Source of the DNA: Richelia sp. SL_2_1
GTDB taxonomy: Bacteria > Cyanobacteriota > Cyanobacteriia > Cyanobacteriales > Nostocaceae
Direction: 5' to 3'
DNA: 39,395 nucleotides
NCBI GenBank assembly: GCA_012033205.1
Contig: JAAUSO010000055.1
Location: forward strand, 1-39,395
Positions within the stretch are counted from its first letter, which is position 1. Each line of letters starts with the position of its first letter. Shown piece by piece: positions 8,958 to 17,877 of this stretch. Below the pieces are notes generated by a model, which searched no databases, was not told the DNA's origin, and worked only from the letters and a program-made list of their open reading frames with translations. Both the position numbers and the translations under genes were made by a program.

Positions 8958-10307
8958 TTAATCCACAAACGTCGGTTGGTTTGATCGATTCAGAATTGAG
9001 TAAATCAGTTTTTTGGTAATGAATAAAGGTGCAACATCGGGGGTGGGAGGAATGCATCCATGAGAACCTTTTACTAAAGAAGCGTCCATTGGAATTACAT
9101 CCATTAAATAGCGAAAACCCAGCTTTTTCTGGAGTAGTTTTGATCCGATTTTGAGTTTAGGAAATTTGATTTGGGGGTCAACAAATAATTCTACAGGATC
9201 ATAACCTGGTTTACGATGAATATCTACGGTTCTAGCAAAGTCGGGAGCGTTTTTATCGTCAAGCCAATAATAATAAGTAAACCATGCATCGGGTTTAGCA
9301 ACTGCGACTAATTCACCACTACGAGAATGATTCAAATGATAAGCTGATTTGCTTGTTTCGTCTAAAATATAGTCAATTCCCTCAATTTCTTCCAATAAAC
9401 TTCTAACTTGAGGAATATATTCTGTATCATTAACATAAACATGAGCAATTTGATGGTCTGCGACAGCGAAAGCTTTACTAGCACCAGCATCGAGAAGTTC
9501 TTTTCCTTCTTCATCGCGAATAGTTAATAAGCCTTTGGAACGCAATATTCTATTAATATGAATCGGTTGAGAAACGGATGTAATCCCATATTCTGATAAT
9601 ACAATAACAGAAGCACCACGCTGTTCGTAAAAATTAATTAAATCACCGCAAACTGTATCTATTTCTTGCAATTCTTTGGCTATTTTATCTTGGTCTGGAC
9701 CAAATTTTTGTAAACAGTAATCTAGATGTGGTAGATAAATTAAAGTTAGATTAGGGTTGCAATTTTCTTCTACCCATTTTGATGAATTTGCTATCCATTG
9801 TGTAGATTCAATCGATGCAGTTGGTCCCCAAAAGTTAAATAAAGGAAATTGCCCGAACTCTGCTTGTAATTGATTGCGAAAATTACTTGGTTGAGTGTAA
9901 ATATCAGGGATTTTCCTACCATCAGCAGGATACATTGGTCGGGGAGTTACCGCATAATCAACTGAGGAGTACATATTGTACCACCAAAACATATTAGCGC
10001 AGGTAAAAGATGAATCAAATTCCCGTGCTATATCCCATATTTTAGGTGATTGAACTAACTTATTTGATTGTTTCCAAAACTTAGTTTCACACTCATCTCT
10101 AAAATACCAACCGTTACCGACAATACCATGTTTGTCGGGCATTTTACCCGTCAAATAAGTCGCTTGTACCGAACAAGTAACCGCAGGTAATACAGGTTCT
10201 ACCGTTGCAATTTTTCCAAGTTCAGCCCATTGCGAGAGCATTGGTGTATGCTTTCCTATTAGACTTGGTGTTAATCCAACTACGTTAATTACTACTGTTT
10301 TATTCAT
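8958..10307 (-). CDS. eboF: EboF, alkaline-phosphatase-superfamily protein
   Basis: The protein of 449 residues belongs to the nucleotide pyrophosphatase/phosphodiesterase branch of the alkaline phosphatase superfamily. It shows the nucleophile region VLPAVTCSVQATYLTGKMP (Thr at about residue 44), then HGIVGNGWYFRD, LIYLPHLDYCLQKFGP, VIVLSEYGIT, VADHQIAHVYV and GSHGCIPP, which place the metal ligands. It follows eboD and eboE in the usual D-E-F order, which secures the identity. The ebo genes are required in N. punctiforme for the scytonemin monomer to reach the periplasm, but the substrate of EboF is not known. No signal peptide is seen. Upstream of the ATG lies a GTTGATAG repeat array rather than a clear ribosome site. 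Confidence 0.88.
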   Translation of the reverse strand: MNKTVVINVVGLTPSLIGKHTPMLSQWAELGKIATVEPVLPAVTCSVQATYLTGKMPDKHGIVGNGWYFRDECETKFWKQSNKLVQSPKIWDIAREFDSSFTCANMFWWYNMYSSVDYAVTPRPMYPADGRKIPDIYTQPSNFRNQLQAEFGQFPLFNFWGPTASIESTQWIANSSKWVEENCNPNLTLIYLPHLDYCLQKFGPDQDKIAKELQEIDTVCGDLINFYEQRGASVIVLSEYGITSVSQPIHINRILRSKGLLTIRDEEGKELLDAGASKAFAVADHQIAHVYVNDTEYIPQVRSLLEEIEGIDYILDETSKSAYHLNHSRSGELVAVAKPDAWFTYYYWLDDKNAPDFARTVDIHRKPGYDPVELFVDPQIKFPKLKIGSKLLQKKLGFRYLMDVIPMDASLVKGSHGCIPPTPDVAPLFITKKLIYSILNRSNQPTFVD

Positions 10308-10497
10308 TTATATGTTGATGGTTGATAGTTGATAGTTGATGGTTGATAGTTGATGGTTGTTGGTTGATAGTTGATGGTTGATAATTGTTACTGAAGATAT
10401 AATTTATATAATATTTGGAAATGCGGGTTAGCAATTGAATTTTAACCACCATCCACTAACAACTAACAACTAACCACTATCTACTAACCACCATCCA
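10308..10497. repeat. GTTGATGG / CCACTAAC repeats between eboE and eboF
   Basis: The gap has GGTTGATA/GTTGATG-type units at about 10313-10386 and CCATCCACTAAC/AACAACTAACC-type units at about 10443-10506. The second array crosses into the 3' end of eboE, where it encodes the last residues (LVVSR) and abuts the stop. Confidence 0.75.
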
Positions 10498-11748
10498 CTA
10501 TCTACTAACAACTAATTGTTGAGAATTGGTTGCTTGCAATTTCCATAAAACCCATTCATACTCGCGCTCAATTGATGCTGCAATATCCACTTTCATTTGT
10601 GGAGGTAATACTTCCCAGGTGTAAGTTTCAATTTCTAAATGATTACAAATATCTTTCTTTTGTAAGTATTTAAATACTGTAACAATATCGTCTTGAGTTG
10701 ACTGTAATACCTGATAATCGTTGATAAATAGCGGTACATGAAAATGAGTCCGCCATTCGCAAGCTGTAGTTTCTTCAATAAAAGGTAAAGCTGTTGCTAA
10801 ATCTCGATAACGTTGCAGTTTTCCGTCTGGATAACGAGCGATTACTTGATGTAAATATGTAGATTCGGCAAAGGGTTCTAATCTTTCTTTAACTAAAATT
10901 CGTTTGCTTTTATCTTGCGGTAATTCGGCTTTTAATGCTGCACTAATTTGAATTTTTCCAATTTGAATTCCTGCTGCTTGAAATTGTTCAAAAACAGTAA
11001 CAGGATTTTCATACTCGACAGCAAAATGACAAGTGTCGTAACAAATTCGCACGTGTTCAAGTAACAACACTTCGGCTGCTGTTTGGGGAATTCCCAAATT
11101 TTTCGCTAAATATGTTCCACCAATAGGTAATAAGTATCTTGAGAAATATTTTATTACTTCTTCGGCATTCTCAATCAATCCATCCGGTTCTGGTTCTAAG
11201 TTTAAATGTAGTATTTTATCGGTTGCTGCGCGGATACGTACCATTTGCGCTACTACCTGGGCTATATAAATAGTCGCACTACCAATTACTTTTGCTTGAG
11301 AAAGTTGATTTCCCTCAAACCAAGGTTTATAAGATAATGGTACTGTGGAAATGCTACCTTCGATTTCGTCGGGTAAGAGTTCAGCAAGTATTTGAATCAA
11401 TCGCAAGGTGTAGTCTAAACGCTCTTGTTTAGACCAATCTGGCGCATAAACTTTGTCCTTCACTACTTGCAAATGGAATCCACCATAAGGAAATCCATTC
11501 AGTGTAAAAACGTATGAATCATGTTCTTTTAACCACGATTTAAACTGTTCTAAATTGTTTCCTTGCAATAATTCTCTAGATGCAATATCGGCTATTCGCA
11601 ATCCAATACCAAAAGGTTGATTTGGCGATATTTTGGCTTTCAGAGATGGAATGTATTGCTGTAAATTAGCAAAAACCTGACTCCAATCTTCACCGGGGTG
11701 AATGTTGGTACAGTAGGTAAGATGTAAGTTTTTCGGAGAAATTTTCAT
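10498..11748 (-). CDS. eboE: EboE, xylose-isomerase-like TIM-barrel protein
   Basis: The 416-residue protein starts MKISPKNLHLTYCTNIHPGE and has features of the sugar phosphate isomerase/epimerase (AP endonuclease 2-like) TIM-barrel family: LHLNLEPEPDGL, VRICYDTCHFAVEY, IQISAAL and HLEIETYTWEVLP supply Glu, Asp and His residues suited to metal binding. It is placed by family resemblance and by the neighbours eboD and eboF. The reaction is unknown. In N. punctiforme the ebo operon lies away from the scytonemin genes; here it is embedded in them. The C-terminus reads through a short tandem repeat, so the last few residues are unlikely to be conserved. Confidence 0.88.
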   Translation of the reverse strand: MKISPKNLHLTYCTNIHPGEDWSQVFANLQQYIPSLKAKISPNQPFGIGLRIADIASRELLQGNNLEQFKSWLKEHDSYVFTLNGFPYGGFHLQVVKDKVYAPDWSKQERLDYTLRLIQILAELLPDEIEGSISTVPLSYKPWFEGNQLSQAKVIGSATIYIAQVVAQMVRIRAATDKILHLNLEPEPDGLIENAEEVIKYFSRYLLPIGGTYLAKNLGIPQTAAEVLLLEHVRICYDTCHFAVEYENPVTVFEQFQAAGIQIGKIQISAALKAELPQDKSKRILVKERLEPFAESTYLHQVIARYPDGKLQRYRDLATALPFIEETTACEWRTHFHVPLFINDYQVLQSTQDDIVTVFKYLQKKDICNHLEIETYTWEVLPPQMKVDIAASIEREYEWVLWKLQATNSQQLVVSR

Positions 11749-11832
11749 GTTTATAGCTGTTTGTCAATTGCTAAATGCAAATGCTTTGAGCGTGGTACAA
11801 CTCGATGCGGCTAATAACAGTTTTGCGATTAG

Positions 11833-13032
11833 CTATATTTTCGCATTAGATAATAATACAATTGCTTGTTGATATAAAGAAGTTTCTGCTACATGAACCT
11901 CAATTTCTTTTCCAATTCTTTGCAAAAGGGCTAAAGTCAATTCTCCACCCAAATGTTCGCGAAATTCGTTTAAGCCTCGAAATAAACATCTTGGATGTTC
12001 AATTTCAGATTCTTCAGTTAATTCGGAAACGTATAAATTAAAACCTAATGCTATTAAAGTTTCCAGTATTTTTTGCCAGTCTGAATGGGGCAGCATTCCT
12101 TGTAAATAGGAATAAGTGCTATCCAAAGCAATCCCAATTGCTACCGCTTCCCCATGACGCAAGCGATAATTAGTTAATTGTTCGAGTTTATGAGCCGCCC
12201 AATGTCCAAAATCAAGCGGACGAGAAGAACCCATTTCAAAGGCATCACCGCTAGTAGCAATATGTTGTAAATGCAACTGAGCGCATCGGTAAATTACCTG
12301 TTGCATTGCTTCCATATCCCGACGTGCTAAAAGTGCAGCATTATCAGAAATAAACTCGAAAAATTCCGCATCTCGAATCAATGCTACTTTCACAGCTTCA
12401 GCAATACCTGCTCGCCAATCTCGCTCGTCAAGACTATCAAGAAAATCACAATCATTTAAAACAGCGTAAGGTGGTGCAAAGCTTCCTAAAAAGTTCTTTT
12501 TACCAAAAGCGTTGATACCGTTTTTAACTCCCACAGCAGAATCATTTTGAGCTAATACAGTCGTAGGAATACGGATAAGGCGAATCCCTCTATGGGCTGT
12601 AGCCGCTGCATATCCTACTAAATCTAAAACAGCACCACCACCGATCGCAATAATATAAGAGTGACGACAGATACCAGCCTTATTAACTAATTGATGAATA
12701 TTTTCGAGTAACTGAGGATTATTTTTCGCTGCTTCACCACCGGGAACTACCAATGGTTGAGCAGACAATGTAAGAATGTGAGAATAGCGATCGCAATATT
12801 CACACAATTGTTCAAGCAACCCGTGTCGGTGTTCTATTAAACCACCATCGACAACCGCTACAACCTTTTTTGATTTAGCTTCTCCATCGGAAGCAACAAC
12901 TTGCGCTAACAGTGGATTATCTAGATCAAAAATACCATTTGTGAAGTGAACCGCATAATTAAAAGTCACCTCAACACGTTGCTGAATTGGTTGTAAGCTA
13001 AATTTAGTATTTCTCTTTAGTTCTAATATCAT
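11833..13032 (-). CDS. eboD: EboD, sugar-phosphate-cyclase (dehydroquinate-synthase-like) protein
   Basis: The 399-residue protein has the dehydroquinate synthase fold: NAD-binding GGGAVLDLVGYAAAT (from about residue 131), the PTTVLAQNDSAVG block, and metal ligands at Glu212 (IAEAVK), His277 (DFGHWAAHKLE) and His293 (RHGEAVAIG). True AroB usually reads NLGHTFGHAIE in the second ligand region. Here RPLDFGHWAAHKLE is closer to sedoheptulose 7-phosphate cyclase relatives. Together with its length and its position before eboE and eboF, this favours EboD over AroB. The sequence cannot tell whether it still makes dehydroquinate. In N. punctiforme an aroB follows dsbA, exactly where this gene begins here. 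Confidence 0.85.
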   Translation of the reverse strand: MILELKRNTKFSLQPIQQRVEVTFNYAVHFTNGIFDLDNPLLAQVVASDGEAKSKKVVAVVDGGLIEHRHGLLEQLCEYCDRYSHILTLSAQPLVVPGGEAAKNNPQLLENIHQLVNKAGICRHSYIIAIGGGAVLDLVGYAAATAHRGIRLIRIPTTVLAQNDSAVGVKNGINAFGKKNFLGSFAPPYAVLNDCDFLDSLDERDWRAGIAEAVKVALIRDAEFFEFISDNAALLARRDMEAMQQVIYRCAQLHLQHIATSGDAFEMGSSRPLDFGHWAAHKLEQLTNYRLRHGEAVAIGIALDSTYSYLQGMLPHSDWQKILETLIALGFNLYVSELTEESEIEHPRCLFRGLNEFREHLGGELTLALLQRIGKEIEVHVAETSLYQQAIVLLSNAKI

Positions 13033-13225
13033 GATTAATAAGAGGTTAAAGGTTAAAGGTCAAAGGTTAAGGGTCAAAGGTCAAAGGTTAAGGGATAAGG
13101 GTTAAGGGTTAAAGGTCAAAGGTTAAGGGTTAAGGGTTAAAGGTCAAAGGTTAAGGGTTAAGGGTTAAGGGTTAAAAATTACTGTCCACTGTCAACTGTC
13201 AACTGTCAACTGTCAACTAACTGCT
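13033..13225. repeat. GGTTAAGGGTCAAA tandem repeats and TGTCAAC repeats
   Basis: The segment is built from GGTTAAAGGTCAAAGG units with GGTTAAGG variants (13040-13175) followed by ACTGTCA units (13183-13220). The final units overlap the natural 3' end of the dsbA gene. They look superficially telomere-like, but they are ordinary interspersed short tandem repeats. Confidence 0.8.
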
Positions 13226-13840
13226 TAAACGCTTCAATAAACGCTTCTTTCGATTGAGAACCATTAATACTTATTTTATTTACTCGATTATTAATAATAA
13301 AAACGGGACGCTATTTATACCTAAATTTCGAGCATTATCTGATTTTAAAACAATCGCATTGTAGGCAGTTTTATCGTTTAATTGCTGTGGTAATTCTGAA
13401 ATATCCATTCCAGATGATTTAGCAATTGTTACTATTACATCAATATTTCCTAGATTTAAACCATCTTCAAAATAAGCTTTATAAATTGCTTCTACAACTT
13501 TATTTTTAAGCTTGGATGGAGCTAATTCAATTAGTCGGTGAGAAAGAGTAGTATTAACAGCCAATCGCACTTTTTCAAAATCCAACATTACACCAGCAGC
13601 TTCACCCATCAGCCGTGTATAATCAAACATTTGCTGCAATTGTTGCGCTGACATTCCTTTTCGATTTTGCATGAAATTGCGGAATTCATATCCTTGATTA
13701 GGAACGGAATTATCTAAAAGAAAAGGATGCCAACGAATATCTAGTTCTTTCTGTTCCGATTCTGAAAGGGCAGCAAAAAAATGCTTTTTACCAATTCGAC
13801 ACCAGGGACATACTGTATCATGAAATATATCTATTTGCAT
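13206..13840 (-). pseudogene. dsbA: DsbA/FrnE-type thiol oxidoreductase, frameshifted near the 3' end
   Basis: The protein has a thioredoxin-fold CPWC active site right after the start (MQIDIFHDTVCPWCRIGKKH), followed by a helical insert as in FrnE-type DsbA proteins. The frame reads to GINSVPF and then stops early at 13280. Adding one base to the five-base A/T run at 13299-13303 restores FIINNRVNKISINGSQSKEA and continues to a stop at 13206, giving a normal 211-residue protein. VPF(F/Y) with cis-proline followed by the ING..S helix is the standard DsbA ending, so the break is real in this sequence. I start at 13840 because the eight codons from 13864 are not family-like. A dsbA gene occupies this place in the N. 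punctiforme cluster. Confidence 0.88.
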
Positions 13841-13931
13841 AGTTATTATTTGACAAATATACAATTACTTTAAAAAATTTGTAGTAGCGCTTTAGAGGAT
13901 GTTTTAAAAGTCTAGTTTAATACTTAACCTG

Positions 13932-14034
13932 GCGACTAGAAGTCGCGGCTACACTAACAAAACCCGCCTGCGCGGGTTAAAATTAACTAGTCCACGCAGG
14001 TGGACTTTGCTTTTATAGTAGCGGTTTAAACCGC
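13932..14034. repeat. Dispersed palindromic element (copy B)
   Basis: The dsbA-tyrA gap contains four small inverted repeats in a row: GCGACTAGAAGTCGC (13932-13946), AACCCGCCTGCGCGGGTT (13961-13978), CCACGCAGGTGGACTTT (13992-14008) and GCGGTTTAAACCGC (14021-14034). The last two match parts of the element at 894-947. The array could fold into consecutive hairpins in the tyrA-dsbA transcript. Confidence 0.65.
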
Positions 14035-14110
14035 CAGATACTGCTTTATAATTAACTTTATGATTAACATTCATCTTAACTTGATATCAGCCGAAATAAT
14101 TAAGTCGTAA

Positions 14111-15028
14111 TCAAGATGTTTTCACTACCTTTTTTTTGCTTTTATGAAGATGTTCTGATGAATTCAGATTATTATTGATTAGATAATTGTTTATCTGTTC
14201 TTCTTCGCTTTTTTCTTCAAAATCTAAAAGTTGGTTAAAAAAGCTTTGAGCAGATTCAAACTCTTTGATTAATCCTTCTCTATCTTTTTGCTGTACAAGT
14301 TTAGCCAAACTACTGTAAGTTTCAGCAAGGGAAACTATTGTTTTACATCTTTCTTCAGTAGCCAACATAATATCCGCACTCAAATGCGAACTTTGAGCAA
14401 ATAAACGCTTGAGAATATCAATTTCTTGACGATAGGTAGGACTCGACATTAATAAACTACGCTGAATATCAATATTTTCTTCAGCTAAGAATACACCCAA
14501 ACTAAATCGAGCAAAATGCCGGATTGCTTGAATAACTACCATCATCTTATCGTGTTCTTCGGCTGTAGATTTTACTAACTTACTACCTTTGGCTGCAAAG
14601 AAATCTAATAACCATTGAAACTTATCATCATCTCGCCCCGAACATACCACCACAATTTGTTCTGCAAAAGATTTAACTTTTGGACCAAACATCGGATGTA
14701 AACCGATTACAGCACCTTTATGATATTCCAACATTGCTTTTAAGGGTTCAGTTTTGATGCTAGTAATATCTGCTATTGCTGTAGTCGGTTTAAGATATTG
14801 AGCAGCACGCTGAATTACCTCTACTGTTCGTTCGATGGGAACCGAAATTAATACTAAATCGGCATCGCAGAGTAATTCATCCGCACGTAACCAATCTTCA
14901 TTTCCAAAAGCGCAAACTTGATGACCAAATGATGAAAGTTCCCTAGCAAAAAACTGCCCCATTTGCCCCCATCCGCCGATGATGGTAATTCGTCGATACT
15001 CAATCTGATTATGTTTGTTAGAAGTCAT
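14111..15028 (-). CDS. tyrA: Prephenate dehydrogenase, TyrA type, without chorismate mutase domain
   Basis: This enzyme oxidatively decarboxylates prephenate to p-hydroxyphenylpyruvate, the second keto acid used by ScyA. The 305-residue protein matches the dehydrogenase half of enterobacterial bifunctional TyrA: NAD motif GGWGQMG (residues 18-24), ISVPIERT, GLHPMFGP with catalytic His at about 111, EEHDKMMVVIQAIRHF and SSPTYR with Arg at about 200. The chorismate mutase domain of the bifunctional enzyme is absent. The C-terminal 35 residues are low-complexity and Asn/Lys-rich. It sits between the glycosyltransferase and dsbA, as in N. punctiforme. It is a likely dedicated precursor supplier, resembling the gammaproteobacterial type rather than the arogenate dehydrogenases I would expect for cyanobacterial housekeeping; that contrast is inference. 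Confidence 0.93.
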   Translation of the reverse strand: MTSNKHNQIEYRRITIIGGWGQMGQFFARELSSFGHQVCAFGNEDWLRADELLCDADLVLISVPIERTVEVIQRAAQYLKPTTAIADITSIKTEPLKAMLEYHKGAVIGLHPMFGPKVKSFAEQIVVVCSGRDDDKFQWLLDFFAAKGSKLVKSTAEEHDKMMVVIQAIRHFARFSLGVFLAEENIDIQRSLLMSSPTYRQEIDILKRLFAQSSHLSADIMLATEERCKTIVSLAETYSSLAKLVQQKDREGLIKEFESAQSFFNQLLDFEEKSEEEQINNYLINNNLNSSEHLHKSKKKVVKTS

Positions 15029-15548
15029 AAATATAATTGTTAAGTTCTAATTAATCTAGCGATATTAATACAAAAATAAATGTCAGATGCCTGGAAATAT
15101 ACATTAATTTGATGTTTTCTTTACGTGAAATTATTATTTGGTCTATCGTGCGTTACGCAACAAGTTCTTTAATCAAAGCGTTCATCTTTATATATTAATA
15201 AATAATTCACATACTTGACTTGATATCTTATTACTTTATTGACTTATATTTATTTTTTAGCTTACAAATAAAATATCTTATACAAATTTAAAAAATAGAA
15301 TAATATCTTAGTATCTAAAAAATTGTAGTGTGAGCATCCGTTCACTTCCTTCGAGGGCAGTCTTGCTCCCTATTAATTTACTGCCTAATTCCTAACTCAA
15401 TAGCTATCGCGCATTTAATTTATATTTTTCTAGCGGGCTAACAACCCGCACTACAAAACTTGAATAAAATTTGAATATACAAATAAAACGCTTTTTAGTT
15501 TAACTCCCAACTCCTAACTCCTCACTCCTCACTCCTAACTCCTCACTC
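15029..15548. other. Glycosyltransferase-tyrA intergenic region
   Basis: No gene is supported in these 520 bases. The part next to tyrA is AT-rich and might hold its promoter. At 15407-15454 there is a dispersed element shared in inverted orientation with 33304-33335. At about 15500-15566 a CTCCTAA/CTCACTC tandem repeat leads into the end of the glycosyltransferase gene, whose last residues (GVRS) and stop are encoded by the repeat. Confidence 0.5.
15407..15454. repeat. Dispersed element shared with 33286-33335
   Basis: The 32 bases at 15407-15438, beginning TCGCGCATTTAATTT and ending TCTAGCGGGC, match the reverse complement of 33304-33335 with one mismatch. An inverted repeat AGCGGGCT/AACCCGC and a terminal CACTAC follow; the second copy has GTAGTG at its corresponding end. 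This is a mobile or REP-like family in intergenic positions. Confidence 0.7.
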
Positions 15549-16829
15549 CTAACTCCTAACTCCTAACTTCTTTTCCATCGCTGGTAATAAACGAGGAACT
15601 TTGTAAGAAATAGCTTGAGAAAAAACAGCTTCGTAAGAAATTAATGCTTGTTCAAAAGAATAGCGTTCAACAGCAAATTTTCTCGCTTTTTCACCCAGTT
15701 TTTTAGTTAATTCAGGATTGCTATATAAACTCATAATTGCCGCAGCTAAATCTGGAGGTGATTCTGGTACGACAACTACACCACCACCGCTTTGTCTAAC
15801 TGCACGGGCTGCGGTACCAGAAGCTGGAACTGAAGCAATAACCGGACTCCCTGAAGCTAATAATAATGGTATTTTAGAAGGCATATTGAAAGAAATTACA
15901 TTACATTTTTGCACAACTAAACCCACATCAGCAGCCGCTAACATTTCCGGCAATTTTTCTCGCGGTTGTAAAGGTAGTAACAAAACATTATCTGCACCAC
16001 AAGTTAAACAATATTTTTGTAATCTTTTCAAAGCTTTTGATTCACCCGCAATTACAAAAACAATTTCCGGAATATGACTTAATGATGCTGCTGTTTCAAT
16101 TACCGTTTCTAAACCTTGAGTTAGAGCAATATTTCCCGAATAAAGTACTACAAATTTATTCCCAAGTTGATGAATATCTTTCCAAATTTTGGCTTTTTGT
16201 GGTAAAGGACGAATAAAATTTATGTCTACCCAATTAGGAATACAAGCAATCTTATTAATCGGTACTTTCTTATTAACTAAATTTTTGACAAATCCATCAG
16301 CAATTACGCTAATAGTATGAGCTTTTTTATAGGCAAATTTTTCTAAAGCTGCCAAAGCGCGAATCATCAATTTATTTTTTAATAAACCAGTTTGTATCGC
16401 AGCTTCTGGCAAAATATCTTGTACATTTAATACCACCGGACAATGATAAAACCAGCCCAAAAAAGTCGCAGGTAATGATACCAATAACGGTGGAACAGTT
16501 AATAGAATAACATCAGGTCGCCAGCCATTCAAAGCTTGCGGCAAACTTGTAAAGACAAAGCTTAATTCTAATAGCAATCGATCGATTAAATTAGGTTTAG
16601 ATTTAATTCTCAAATAGCAACGTTGTACAGTTACACCATTTATCTCTTCCGTCACATACCACTTCCCCCGATATTCCTCGTAAATCTCGCGCTGAGGATA
16701 ATTCGGCATACCTGTAATTACCCGTACCTGATGCCCTTTTTTAACTAACCCTTCCGCAAGTTCAGTCATTAAAGGAGCAATTCCAATCGGTTCGGGATGA
16801 TAATTATAAGAATAAATTAGAATCTGCAT
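15549..16829 (-). CDS. WcaI-like family 4 glycosyltransferase of the scytonemin cluster
   Basis: The 426-residue protein has a GT-B fold typical of retaining GT4 enzymes. The N-terminal domain starts MQILIYSYNYHPEPIGIAPL, the acceptor side, with the KGHQVRVITGMPNYP motif seen in colanic acid WcaI-like proteins. The C-terminal donor-binding part shows FVVLYSGNIALTQGL, FVIAGESKALKRL and the closing FNMPSKIPLLLASG region. A glycosyltransferase holds the same place (after scyF, before tyrA) in N. punctiforme. Its role in scytonemin is not established; it might glycosylate a sheath component or a pigment derivative. Here it separates eboC from eboD. The stop codon is supplied by the downstream CTCCTAA repeat. 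Confidence 0.88.
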   Translation of the reverse strand: MQILIYSYNYHPEPIGIAPLMTELAEGLVKKGHQVRVITGMPNYPQREIYEEYRGKWYVTEEINGVTVQRCYLRIKSKPNLIDRLLLELSFVFTSLPQALNGWRPDVILLTVPPLLVSLPATFLGWFYHCPVVLNVQDILPEAAIQTGLLKNKLMIRALAALEKFAYKKAHTISVIADGFVKNLVNKKVPINKIACIPNWVDINFIRPLPQKAKIWKDIHQLGNKFVVLYSGNIALTQGLETVIETAASLSHIPEIVFVIAGESKALKRLQKYCLTCGADNVLLLPLQPREKLPEMLAAADVGLVVQKCNVISFNMPSKIPLLLASGSPVIASVPASGTAARAVRQSGGGVVVVPESPPDLAAAIMSLYSNPELTKKLGEKARKFAVERYSFEQALISYEAVFSQAISYKVPRLLPAMEKKLGVRS

Positions 16830-16900
16830 TTATAAAGAATTGGTAATAGGTAATTGGGAATAAATATTTAAAAACTCTTAACTCTTAACTCCTAACTTTT
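16830..16900. repeat. Short tandem repeats between eboC and the glycosyltransferase
   Basis: GGTAATAGGTAATTGGG-like units lie at about 16840-16860 and CTCTTAA/CTCCTAA units at about 16873-16896. The gap is 71 bases, so the two genes are likely co-transcribed. Confidence 0.65.
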
Positions 16901-17803
16901 TTAAGTGACTGCAAATAATCGTGCTAGCGTCATAGATAAAGGTAACAAAATTAACACTATAATTCCATAAGACAAACCAGCGAAACTACAACTAAGTGTT
17001 GCATCTAGTACTATAAGAGATAAAATACCCGAACGCACTGCTGTACGTATATTCTCGGCGTTTGGCTGACGCACTGCTTGCATGAAAGGTAGTAAAACAC
17101 GCCCGCTCAGTAAAATCACGAATGGTAAGACTGCTATCAAGTAAGATTTATTCAACCAACTTAATCCTAATAGTCCAGTAATTACCGCTCCCATTAATAC
17201 TAACGCGATAATACCCGTGCTACGCTCACCACCATGAACTTCACCTCGGCTGATAGCTGTAATTGCAGCAATATAAGTAATCGGAATCAAAGCCAAATAC
17301 CAGCTTTCTCCTAGCATTGACGGTAAAATGCTTACACCCAGCAGTAAATTACCACCGCGACAAATCCCCATATTTAAAGGACCGAAAAACGGATGATGTT
17401 TTCCGTAAGCGTCGTAAAGTAAAGCCGCAGCAGCAATACAAAAGGCGATCGCCATACTCCACACTGAAACTTGAGCCGCTGCAAATACACCGATACTCAA
17501 TAACACGCTTCCCAAAACAGTTGCTCCTGATAAAGAAGCCCTACCGCTGGGAATTGGTCTTTCTGGTCTTTCCTTAGCATCCAACCCCGCATCAAAGATA
17601 TCATTAAATACAACGCCACCACCGTATAAACCAGTAGTTGCTAAAAGTAACCAGATAACAGGTACCGGATTAACCAAAACCGCAAAACCCGCAACCGCAA
17701 TGCCCGCTAGTACATCAGCCCAAGCGGTGATAATATTAGCAGGTCGCGTTAATTGTAAATAAGCCCAAAGGCGATTGGTGTTTAAAATTGCTACATTCAT
17801 CAT
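16901..17803 (-). CDS. eboC: EboC, UbiA-family integral membrane prenyltransferase
   Basis: The 300-residue protein is strongly hydrophobic, with about eight or nine predicted membrane spans. It carries the UbiA hallmark NDIFDAGLD at residues 67-75, followed by RPERPIPSGR, and a second polar motif, LLYDAYGKHH. UbiA enzymes transfer prenyl groups to aromatic acceptors within the membrane. In the ebo system EboC is the only clear membrane protein. Published N. punctiforme work links the operon to moving the scytonemin monomer out of the cytoplasm. Whether a prenylated lipid carries the cargo is a hypothesis. It follows eboB closely and keeps the A-B-C order. Confidence 0.9.
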   Translation of the reverse strand: MMNVAILNTNRLWAYLQLTRPANIITAWADVLAGIAVAGFAVLVNPVPVIWLLLATTGLYGGGVVFNDIFDAGLDAKERPERPIPSGRASLSGATVLGSVLLSIGVFAAAQVSVWSMAIAFCIAAAALLYDAYGKHHPFFGPLNMGICRGGNLLLGVSILPSMLGESWYLALIPITYIAAITAISRGEVHGGERSTGIIALVLMGAVITGLLGLSWLNKSYLIAVLPFVILLSGRVLLPFMQAVRQPNAENIRTAVRSGILSLIVLDATLSCSFAGLSYGIIVLILLPLSMTLARLFAVT

Positions 17804-17877
17804 TTTTAACTCCTAACTCTTAACTCCCGTACAGACGTAGCATTGCTACGTCTCTACAACTCCGGTGGTCCTAACTT
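17804..17877. repeat. CTCCTAA repeat with embedded AGACGTAGCA palindrome
   Basis: The eboB-eboC gap contains CTAACTC/CTTAACTC units with a palindrome inside them (17833-17853, arms AGACGTAGCA and TGCTACGTCT) and the flank AACTCCGGTGG, which is also found near 3795. This suggests the palindrome family can insert into existing tandem repeats. Confidence 0.7.

Noticed and set aside
11833-13032. Reading this gene as housekeeping or scytonemin aroB
   Set aside because: The metal-ligand region reads DFGHWAAHKLE rather than the NLGHTFGHAIE-type motif, and the gene is followed by eboE and eboF, so EboD is the better call. Some doubt remains.
13033-13225. Telomere-like GGTTAAGGG repeats
   Set aside because: Units vary, are interspersed with AGGTCAA units, and resemble the other intergenic tandem repeats of this chromosome.
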